NCBI GenBank assembly: GCA_016283615.1 | Contig: JAEENG010000155.1 | Coordinates: forward strand, 1-40,298 | Reading direction: 5' to 3' | Source of the DNA: Treponema sp. | GTDB lineage: Bacteria > Spirochaetota > Spirochaetia > Treponematales > Treponemataceae | Length of the DNA stretch: 40,298 nt | Shown here: one piece after another, positions 33,985 to 40,298 of the stretch | How positions within the stretch are numbered: the stretch's first letter is position 1 | Layout: each line of letters begins with the position of its first letter | The notes under the pieces: generated by a model | Told to the model about the DNA's origin: nothing | The model's database searches: none | The model's input: only the letters and a program-made list of their open reading frames with translations | Position numbers and translations under genes: made by a program

Positions 33985-34009
33985 GAAAAGTTACACAAGA
34001 AACTGAATA

Positions 34010-34900
34010 TTAGCCCTTAACCGAACCAAGCATAGTACCTTTAGTAAAGTACTTCTGGATGAACGGATAAGCCAACATCATTGGAATAGCAGACATAAAT
34101 ACCGAAGCAGCCTTGATAGCCTGGATCGGAGCATTACCGAATGCGTTTACTTCAACAACTTCGTTCATACTTGAACCGATAAGGATGTTACGCAGCAAGA
34201 TAGGAAGCGGCTGAAGAACTGATTCATTCAAGTAAAGCATAGCGTGCATGAAGTCGTTCCAGAAGTTAACTGCATAGTACAAACCGATTGTCATGATAAT
34301 TGGTTTTGAAAGTGGAAGAATGATTGATACGAGAACGTACCATTCTTCTGCACCGTCGATACGTGCAGATTCCTTCAATGATTCCGGAATACCTTCAAAG
34401 AAGCCGCGCATAATCAAACAGTTGTAAGTACCGATGGCACCCGGCAAGAAGATTGATGTAAGGTGGTTTGTAAGGTGAAGACCTGTTACAACGAGGTATG
34501 TTGGAATCAAACCGATGTTGAACAAGTATGGAATCAATACGAAGTAGTTTAATGCTTTACGTCCAGGAAGATCAGGTACTGACATACAGTATGCCATTGG
34601 AACTGTCAGACACAAAGCTGTGATAACACCGAATACCATGATTTTCATAGAGTTCCAGAAAGCACTGATGAACCCTGCGTTTCCAAGAAGAGCCTTATAA
34701 GCTGAAACGTCCCATTTCCATACAGGGAGGAACATACCTTCAAAGTTTGTTCCGATAAAGTCGTTTGGACGGAATGAAAGAGTGATTGTACTCCACATTG
34801 GAATTGCAATTACAATACCAATAAAAATAAGGAAGGCATTGATACAAAAATAGAATGTACGGTCGCCTGCTGTTAATTTAACTGTCTTTGTCTTAGTCAT
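34010..34900 (-). CDS. ABC sugar permease, LplC/YtcP type
   Basis: 296 residues with six TM helices (from about 14-34, ending near 265-285) and the cytoplasmic EAA loop, here ESLKESARIDGAEEWYVLVSIILPLSKPI at about 175-203. The ending FTKGTMLGSVKG is the usual tail of this CUT1 subfamily. It forms the translocation pore with the upstream permease, from which it is separated by 15 bases. GAGG lies 9 bases before the ATG. No ATP-binding subunit is encoded nearby; importers of this class often share one MsmX-like ATPase encoded elsewhere. Confidence 0.92.
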   Translation of the reverse strand: MTKTKTVKLTAGDRTFYFCINAFLIFIGIVIAIPMWSTITLSFRPNDFIGTNFEGMFLPVWKWDVSAYKALLGNAGFISAFWNSMKIMVFGVITALCLTVPMAYCMSVPDLPGRKALNYFVLIPYLFNIGLIPTYLVVTGLHLTNHLTSIFLPGAIGTYNCLIMRGFFEGIPESLKESARIDGAEEWYVLVSIILPLSKPIIMTIGLYYAVNFWNDFMHAMLYLNESVLQPLPILLRNILIGSSMNEVVEVNAFGNAPIQAIKAASVFMSAIPMMLAYPFIQKYFTKGTMLGSVKG

Positions 34901-34915
34901 CTCTATTACCTCGAA

Positions 34916-35863
34916 TTACAGGAGTGAAGAATCTGCTATTTTCTTAACAACAGCGTTTGAAGTCATTACAAGGAGCATACCAATAACACCCTTGAAGATA
35001 CCTACTGCAGTTGCAAGAGCAAACTTGAACTGTAAGAGACCCTGTCGGTAAACCCATGTATCGATGATATCGGCAACAGAATAAACCGGAACAGAGTACA
35101 ACATGAACATCTGGTTAAAACCAGCATCAAGGATAGTACCAAGCTTAAGAAGAACTACAGTTACGATAACCGGACGGATAGAAGGGATTGTAATGTACCA
35201 TACACGCTGTACAGCAGAAGCACCTTCAACCATGGCAGCTTCGAACAATGAAGGGTCGATACCCATCAAGGCAGCGATGAAGATAATTGCAGCCCATCCC
35301 ATTTCCTTCCAGGCATCAGAAATGATTACGATTACAGGGAATGTTTTTACATTAGTAAGGAAGTCGATACCTTCGTCTGAACCAGAGAAGAACTTGATGA
35401 TATCGTTAACCATACCATCGCCTGGTGCAAGGAGAACAAGAAGGATACCATACATAATAACCCATGAAAGGAAGTGTGGTAAGTAAGCCAATGTCTGTAC
35501 TACGCGGCGGAGAATGTCGTGTGTACATTCATAAAGAGTTACCGCAAGAATAATTGAGAGCGGTACACAAATCAAAAGTTTTGCCAGACTATATCCGATT
35601 GTGTTGCGGAGAAGTTCTGTAAAATAGAATGATTTGAAAAAGTCGATGAAGTTTCCAAATCCGATCCAGGTACTACCCCATACACCATCGCTAGGCATAA
35701 AGCTCTTGAATGCAATCTGTCCGTTGATAACTGGACCATACTTTAAGATAGCATAGTAAACAGCCGGAATAACGAGCAGCGCATAGACAGAATAATGTCT
35801 CTTAATATTCTTCCAAAGATTTTTCTTTGGAGCCTTAAGAACAGTTGTTTCTTGTGCGTTCAT
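34916..35863 (-). CDS. ABC sugar permease, LplB type
   Basis: 315 residues, first permease of the unit. A basic lead (KAPKKNLWKNIKRHY) is followed by six TM helices from about 26-44 to the end. The family feature GPVINGQIAFKSFMPSDGVWGSTWIGFGNFIDFF occupies the first periplasmic loop, and the EAA motif is FEAAMVEGASAVQRVWYITIPSIRPV at about 208-233. It partners the next permease to import an oligosaccharide. GAGG lies 7 bases before the ATG. A low-confidence promoter upstream is listed separately. The hybrid regulator gene ends 89 bases upstream, also on the minus strand. Confidence 0.92.
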   Translation of the reverse strand: MNAQETTVLKAPKKNLWKNIKRHYSVYALLVIPAVYYAILKYGPVINGQIAFKSFMPSDGVWGSTWIGFGNFIDFFKSFYFTELLRNTIGYSLAKLLICVPLSIILAVTLYECTHDILRRVVQTLAYLPHFLSWVIMYGILLVLLAPGDGMVNDIIKFFSGSDEGIDFLTNVKTFPVIVIISDAWKEMGWAAIIFIAALMGIDPSLFEAAMVEGASAVQRVWYITIPSIRPVIVTVVLLKLGTILDAGFNQMFMLYSVPVYSVADIIDTWVYRQGLLQFKFALATAVGIFKGVIGMLLVMTSNAVVKKIADSSLL

Positions 35864-35898
35864 ATTTAACCTCAGTTCTATTATTTTATCGTTTAATG

Positions 35899-35928
35899 CT
35901 TATAATTTACAAGTATTTTATTGGACAA
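35899..35928 (-). promoter_or_regulatory. Possible promoter of the permease pair
   Basis: On the minus strand: -35 TTGTCC (35928-35923), 18-base spacer, -10 TATAAG (35904-35899). The gap to the ATG at 35863 leaves a leader of about 30 bases. AT-rich context makes this a weak call. Confidence 0.3.
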
Positions 35929-35952
35929 AACCGTACTATCATTTAACAAAAG

Positions 35953-38900
35953 TTACTGTTTTGTGCGAATTTTGCCAGGTGGAACCCCGTAAATCTTCTT
36001 AAAGACTCTACAGAAGTACGCCTGATCCTGGAAGCCTGTATTTTCGGCAATTTCGTAAATGGTGTCATTTGTTTCCAACAGCATTTTGGTTGCCAGATAA
36101 ATTCTGTGCCTGTTCAGGTATTCCCACAGGGAAAGACCGATTTCCTTGTGGAAGATACGGGTCAAATAATCTTCGCTGACGTGTACAGTGTCCGCAAGCT
36201 TCCATCGGACAATCTGCTGCGAAGCATTTTTATTAAGGTAAAGAATTGCTTTTTTAACGAGCGCACCGGTATGAGGCGGAAGAATTTCGTCGCCGGAAAG
36301 AATTGCATGAATTCGTTCGTTGAACTGTTCGCTTTCGGCCGCACCGCGGTTGCACAAAATAATACGTGGATGAGAACACAGCATGTCTACTTCTTCGTCT
36401 GACATTATTGAATCCGGCAGGACAAGAATCGGAACAAGTACTGTTTTTGAATTCTGGCGGATGCGCTTGATGCTGTCTTCGTCAATCTTTTCAAATACGA
36501 TGAGGGAAGGTGTGATTTCGCTCAGAATATGTTCAAATTCACCCATTGACTGAATGCTTACGCTGTTTGAATCCGTAGCCCATGTGCCGAAGCGTGTGTG
36601 GATACAGTTAACAAAGAGAACCGGAGCGGCTTTCTGTGTACGTACCTGGAATTCAAGCATTTCGACAAAGTTGTGGCCGATAAGCTCATGGCTGTAACAG
36701 AGCAGCGGGGCACGGAACATTTTGTCGTTATGACGCAGGCTGTAAACTTTTACCCATTCGTCGATAGGCGCGTTGTCCGGCTTCCAGTACAGCAGATTGC
36801 AGCTGTCCTGCTGGCTTGAAGAATCCTTGTTGTAGTTTTCCATCGGCAGATTGAATAATTCAACATTCGGAGCCTTAACGGACAGGTTGATGATTCCTCT
36901 TGTTTCAATATCCTGCTTAACCGGAGGAAGACCCGCAAGGTTAGGCCATGGAAGGGTAACAATAGTAGAAAATTCATCAATTTTATTAACTTCGCCGTAC
37001 TGCAAAAGAATGATTTTTTCTGCGAGCAGAAGTTCAGGCTTCTGCCAGTCGAGAAGTTTGGATTTTACGTGAATTTCGAGGCCGTGTGGTTCAGCATGAA
37101 TTGTCATTGAACCTTCACCGTCTCCGAAGAGAGTCTGCAGGGCCTTCTTTAAGCGTTCCGGGTCACCGTAAATCAACGGAACATCGATGTTCATTGCGGC
37201 AACAATGCTTCCAGGGAGAACCTGGCGGATATCAAACAGTTTTTTATCCATCGGAAGGTCATCAACCTGAGACCTTGTCAAATCTACGAGGGTTTCTGTC
37301 TTCTGAAGCTGGGATTCAATCTGGCTTTTTAAGAAGATTAACTGCTCGGACAAAATGTCCTGGTCAAGAATACCGTTGTTGATGTTGGTTTCCATCTGGG
37401 TAACTTTTGCAGACAAATCTTTGAGCGGGTCACAAAGGTCACTGCCGACATTCGCAAAGAATTCTGTTTTTGCAAATTCAGCCTGCTCAGCGAGCTGGCG
37501 GGCCTTGCTGATTTCTTCAAAGAGGAAGATGCTCTGCATTGTGTTACTGATTGCGGCACGCAGGTCTTCGTAAATGTTTCCGTCGCAGTCAGAGTAGCCT
37601 GTAATGATGTAGCCGAGCGACTGGTCTGCCATAAACAGCGGCTGAATTACATAAACGCCGTATTCAAATTCATGCTGGAAGCGGCTCGGAACCAGAAGCT
37701 TAGACGGGAACAAAACTTCTTCCAGACGAATCTCGCCTGTATCGTTAAATCCGCCGATGTAGCGCGAAAGTTCGTCGTTTTCGTAGAGAACAAGAGTTGC
37801 GCTGCGGATGCCAATCTGGGTAAGGAATTCTGAAAGAATTTTTATCAAAGTAGAGCGGTCGTGAGCAGACAAAAGTTCACTCTTGAGCCCGCTGATAATT
37901 GCAGAAAGTTTTTCGTTGGCGTACAGACGGTTTGCCGCAATGCGTCCCTGAATCTGAGGAACCATCAGGCTTACAGTGTGTACGATTTTATGAACGTATT
38001 CTTCCGGGAGACAGTTTGAACTTCTTACAAGCTTGATTGCGGTAAAGATGTTTGAAAGTTCACCTTCGTGCTGGAAGTAAGTAATCAGGTCTTCATTCAA
38101 CAGACGGAAGAATTCAGTCTGGTTGTTTTCAAAAAGAGCTTCAAAAAGCGGAACAAAAACTCTCTGGCGTGTATCTTCGTCCACTTTAAAAAGGTCTACA
38201 AGTTCATCAAGAAGCTGGTCACGGGTCTTGATGCGGACTTTGTTGTCGTAAAAGTCGAGAAGCTGTTTGAGGTTGTTACAGCCGCAGCTTTCGCGGATTA
38301 CGGTGTAAGCCGGAAGACAGGTGTCTTCTACAACCTTGTCGCCTTCAAGAATGTCGTTGAGTTTTTCGTAAGCAAGAGTGCCCATGCGTTCCATCGGCAT
38401 GTGGACAGTCGAGAACGAAGTTGAATAAATATGGCTCTCGGAAGAATCGTTGAATCCTCCGACAATGTAATCTTTTGGAATGTTGTAACCGCGCTTTTCG
38501 AACCATTCTGCGGCCGCAAGAGTCATCATGTCACTTGCAGAAAGAAGTGCGTCAAAATCCTTGCCGGGAACAAGACCTTTTTCTTCGTAAAGTTCGCGGG
38601 CACCGAGTTCGCCTTCCTGCCAGTCAATGTTTTCTGTGATGAGGCGTTCGTTTGGTTCTATGCCGGCTTCTTTAAGGGCATCGATGTAACCCCTGAAGCG
38701 GTCTTCTGCAGATTCATGGTTTTTTGGTCCGCGGATGAATGCGATTTTTTTTACACCGTGAGCCTGAATAAAGTGTCTTGTAAGGTCCTTCATTCCGGCG
38801 TATGCGTCAAAAGAAACGTCCGGATGGTTAAGGATTTTCTGTCCGATTGTTACATAAGGAAGGTTTCCGAGTTTACGGTGGAATTCGAGCATGTCTTCTT

Positions 38901-39156
38901 CCGGTACATCACTACCCATACTGGAAGCCCAGCTGATAACACCGTCAAGGTTTTCTGAATTGACGAGAGAAAAAATAGAATTACGAAGGCGCTCTGTGCT
39001 GGAAGTCTTGTCCAGTCTTCCGCCCGGAAAGATAAAGAACGAACCATTTTTCTGAGCAGCAAAATTAGCAAGTCTGCGCCACAATGTTAACGAAGCACCA
39101 AAGTGAATCGAGTTAAGCGCAAATCCTATTCTCTTTCCTGTTTGATTATCCTTCAT
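35953..39156 (-). CDS. Hybrid regulator: LacI-type sensor, GAF, pseudo-histidine kinase, AraC DNA-binding domain
   Basis: 1067 residues with no TM segment, so cytoplasmic. In order: a periplasmic-binding-protein-like LacI sensor without its HTH (about 8-290: IGFALNSIHFGASLTLWRRL, KKIAFIRGPKNHESAEDRFRGY, YIVGGFNDSSES), closing in a CGC Cys motif; a helical linker; a GAF-like domain (about 415-550); a HisKA-like helix pair with FFANVGSDLCDPL where the phospho-His is Ser572; a decayed ATPase (about 640-745); a receiver-like segment lacking an obvious phospho-Asp (about 820-955); and an AraC HTH domain (about 965-1067, SEDYLTRIFHKEIGLSLWEYLNRHR and EIAENTGFQDQAYFCRVFKKIYGVPPGKIR). It probably senses a sugar and activates the adjacent importer and/or uxaB. 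GAAGAGG lies before the ATG. Confidence 0.88.
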   Translation of the reverse strand: MKDNQTGKRIGFALNSIHFGASLTLWRRLANFAAQKNGSFFIFPGGRLDKTSSTERLRNSIFSLVNSENLDGVISWASSMGSDVPEEDMLEFHRKLGNLPYVTIGQKILNHPDVSFDAYAGMKDLTRHFIQAHGVKKIAFIRGPKNHESAEDRFRGYIDALKEAGIEPNERLITENIDWQEGELGARELYEEKGLVPGKDFDALLSASDMMTLAAAEWFEKRGYNIPKDYIVGGFNDSSESHIYSTSFSTVHMPMERMGTLAYEKLNDILEGDKVVEDTCLPAYTVIRESCGCNNLKQLLDFYDNKVRIKTRDQLLDELVDLFKVDEDTRQRVFVPLFEALFENNQTEFFRLLNEDLITYFQHEGELSNIFTAIKLVRSSNCLPEEYVHKIVHTVSLMVPQIQGRIAANRLYANEKLSAIISGLKSELLSAHDRSTLIKILSEFLTQIGIRSATLVLYENDELSRYIGGFNDTGEIRLEEVLFPSKLLVPSRFQHEFEYGVYVIQPLFMADQSLGYIITGYSDCDGNIYEDLRAAISNTMQSIFLFEEISKARQLAEQAEFAKTEFFANVGSDLCDPLKDLSAKVTQMETNINNGILDQDILSEQLIFLKSQIESQLQKTETLVDLTRSQVDDLPMDKKLFDIRQVLPGSIVAAMNIDVPLIYGDPERLKKALQTLFGDGEGSMTIHAEPHGLEIHVKSKLLDWQKPELLLAEKIILLQYGEVNKIDEFSTIVTLPWPNLAGLPPVKQDIETRGIINLSVKAPNVELFNLPMENYNKDSSSQQDSCNLLYWKPDNAPIDEWVKVYSLRHNDKMFRAPLLCYSHELIGHNFVEMLEFQVRTQKAAPVLFVNCIHTRFGTWATDSNSVSIQSMGEFEHILSEITPSLIVFEKIDEDSIKRIRQNSKTVLVPILVLPDSIMSDEEVDMLCSHPRIILCNRGAAESEQFNERIHAILSGDEILPPHTGALVKKAILYLNKNASQQIVRWKLADTVHVSEDYLTRIFHKEIGLSLWEYLNRHRIYLATKMLLETNDTIYEIAENTGFQDQAYFCRVFKKIYGVPPGKIRTKQ

Positions 39157-39178
39157 GTCGCCTCTTCCTTGTATATTA

Positions 39179-39207
39179 ATGATATAGGTATGTCGGTTTT
39201 TTTACAA
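39179..39207 (-). promoter_or_regulatory. Predicted promoter of the hybrid regulator
   Basis: On the minus strand: -35 TTGTAA (39207-39202), 17-base spacer, -10 TATCAT (39184-39179), 22 bases from the ATG at 39156, which leaves room for the GAAGAGG ribosome-binding site. Confidence 0.45.
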
Positions 39208-39304
39208 GTAGTTCTTTTTTGTACAAGTTTTTTTTATATTTTTTTTGCTTTTCACTCCCTCAAATACCTCAAAAAGGTCGAATTCAACCATTATATCGAC
39301 AAGC

Positions 39305-39388
39305 GTCCATTAAAATGATATATTGAAAAAACTCTTATATAAATTCAATTTTTTGTGTTTTATAAGAATACATCATTATTTAATGGAC
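39305..39388 (+). promoter_or_regulatory. Long imperfect inverted repeat in the uxaB leader
   Basis: Bases 39305-39324 pair with 39388-39367: a perfect 10-base arm GTCCATTAAA / TTTAATGGAC, a 2-base bulge, then ten more positions with one mismatch, around a 42-base AT-rich loop. The right arm ends 4 bases before the GGAGG ribosome-binding site of uxaB (39393-39397). It may be an RNA stem-loop controlling uxaB or a pair of operator half-sites. The rest of the divergent gap (39157-39406) is AT-rich with poly-T runs; no other signal was recognised. Confidence 0.5.
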
Positions 39389-39406
39389 TCCTGGAGGCTC
39401 CTTTTT

Positions 39407-40298
39407 ATGGCACTTAAATCGATTAAGGACGTTGTTAAGACAGTAAAACGCCCGGAAAAAATCATTCAGTTTGGTGAAGGCGGATTCCTTCGTGCATTTG
39501 TTGACTGGCAGATTGATATCGTTAACGAAAAAACAGACTTTAACGGTAACATCGTAATCGTTCAGCCGCTCGAAAAAGGTATGATCGATGCAATGAACGA
39601 ACAGAACAACCTTTATACAACAGTTCTCCGCGGTATGAAAGACGGAAAACCAACTGTAGAAACACGCGCAATCAATTCTGTAAGCCGTTCTATCAACCCA
39701 TACACAAACTACGATGATTACATCGCACTTGCATCTTCACCGGATCTCCGCTTCCTTATTTCAAACACAACAGAAGCAGGTATCCGTTTTGATACAGAAA
39801 TCGACGGTGTTCCAGTAACACTCGATCAGAAACCACAGAAAAACTACCCTGCAAAAGTTACAGCTTTCTTGTACAAGAGATTCCAGGCATTTAAGGGCGA
39901 CCTTTCAAAGGGTATGATTCTTATTCCTTGTGAACTTTCTGACCAGGCAGGTCTCAACCTCCGCATCAACATCCTCCGCTACGCAGAAATGTGGCAGCTC
40001 GGACCGGACTTTATCAACTGGTTTGACGAAGCATGTGACGTTTGTTCATGTCTCGTTGACCGCATCGTTCCGGGATACTTCCCTCTCCTTGCAAAAGAAG
40101 AAAACGGCAAGACTCAGGCAGAAAACCTCTGCGAAAAACTCGGCTACGAAGACAAGCTCCTTGACTCAGCTGAACTTTTCCACTTCTGGGTTATTGAATC
40201 TAAAAAATCACACGAAGATGAACTTCCACTCGTTAAGGCAGGCCTTCAGGTTAAGTGGGTTCAGAACATGGACTACTACCACACACGCAAGGTACGCA
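39407..40298 (+). CDS. uxaB: Tagaturonate reductase (UxaB family), 5' part
   Basis: The ATG at 39407 has GGAGG 9 bases upstream and the frame stays open to the window edge, giving 297 residues of an expected ~480. The N-terminal IIQFGEGGFLRAFVDWQID is the NAD-binding signature of the polyol/mannitol dehydrogenase superfamily in its tagaturonate-reductase form, and LISNTTEAGIRFD, FLYKRFQAF, LIPCELSDQAGLNLRINIL and CLVDRIVPGYF continue the match. UxaB reduces D-tagaturonate to D-altronate with NADH in galacturonate catabolism. It is divergent from the hybrid regulator. Codon choice is strongly biased, as in the SDR, proS and binding-protein genes, which suggests high expression under inducing conditions. 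Confidence 0.92.
   Translation, partial: MALKSIKDVVKTVKRPEKIIQFGEGGFLRAFVDWQIDIVNEKTDFNGNIVIVQPLEKGMIDAMNEQNNLYTTVLRGMKDGKPTVETRAINSVSRSINPYTNYDDYIALASSPDLRFLISNTTEAGIRFDTEIDGVPVTLDQKPQKNYPAKVTAFLYKRFQAFKGDLSKGMILIPCELSDQAGLNLRINILRYAEMWQLGPDFINWFDEACDVCSCLVDRIVPGYFPLLAKEENGKTQAENLCEKLGYEDKLLDSAELFHFWVIESKKSHEDELPLVKAGLQVKWVQNMDYYHTRKVR

Noticed and set aside
38431..38958. 175-residue frame opposite the LacI-type sensor
   Set aside because: Composition typical of an antisense shadow (Phe/Val/Cys-rich); the sense frame has clear domains throughout.
39270..39300. GGTCGAATTCAACC resembling a tRNA T-arm
   Set aside because: No acceptor, D or anticodon arms can be drawn around it; the match is only partial.
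39103..39318. Small hydrophobic frame in the regulator/uxaB divergent region
   Set aside because: Much of it is poly-T read as Phe/Leu, it starts within the regulator gene, lacks a ribosome-binding site, and overlaps the regulator promoter and the uxaB leader arm.

Overview
The window looks like chromosome from a host-associated Treponema (Spirochaetota), most likely a gut or rumen pectin/uronate user. Pointers are a PPi-type phosphofructokinase, a group-B-like [FeFe] hydrogenase, relaxed spirochaetal lipoboxes, a large chemotaxis locus, an Lpl-type oligosaccharide ABC transporter with a LacI-sensor/AraC hybrid regulator, and GC visibly below 50%. The genus call is inference from gene families. 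No 16S rRNA, tRNA, CRISPR, IS element or phage gene was seen. Genes are dense: no gene-free stretch reaches 300 bases, the longest being the divergent regulator/uxaB region (39157-39406).

Layout. (1) 1-3474: the end of an unidentified gene, a RicT/YaaT (PSP1) protein, a convergent methyltransferase and a [FeFe] hydrogenase. (2) 3486-11764, minus strand: a drug-efflux operon in the order double-TetR regulator, TolC-like channel, membrane-fusion lipoprotein, RND pump, PG0541-like accessory protein and cytidylate-kinase-like/BON protein. Two near-identical palindromic operators sit inside the promoter. (3) 11821-24113: a TPR lipoprotein, then a chemosensory locus. It has a first cassette (MinD/ParA ATPase, soluble MCP-like coiled coil, CheD), a reversed CheW, and a second operon STAS-CheA-CheR-CheB-CheY-MCP-CheW. 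CheB has lost its receiver phospho-acceptor, and the MCP ends in a CheR-docking-type pentapeptide. (4) 24193-32193: gluconate-5-dehydrogenase/KduD-like SDR, PPi-PFK, prolyl-tRNA synthetase, an unknown exported protein, a GerMN protein, 2-keto-3-deoxygluconate kinase and a TrmH-type methyltransferase. (5) 32271-40298: an ABC importer (two permeases and a binding protein with its own promoter), a 1067-residue LacI-sensor/GAF/pseudo-kinase/AraC regulator, and the start of tagaturonate reductase (uxaB) behind a long leader hairpin.

How the parts fit. The importer, hybrid regulator, UxaB, KDG kinase and KduD-like SDR together suggest uptake and breakdown of pectin-derived uronates into 2-keto-3-deoxygluconate and the Entner-Doudoroff route, with PPi-PFK for glycolysis and the hydrogenase as a possible electron sink. 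The chemosensory locus appears to be a self-contained pathway with its own adaptation enzymes. Several singly transcribed genes have promoter -10 boxes only 6-11 bases before the start codon and no ribosome-binding site, which predicts leaderless mRNAs; operon-internal and catabolic genes carry clear Shine-Dalgarno sites.
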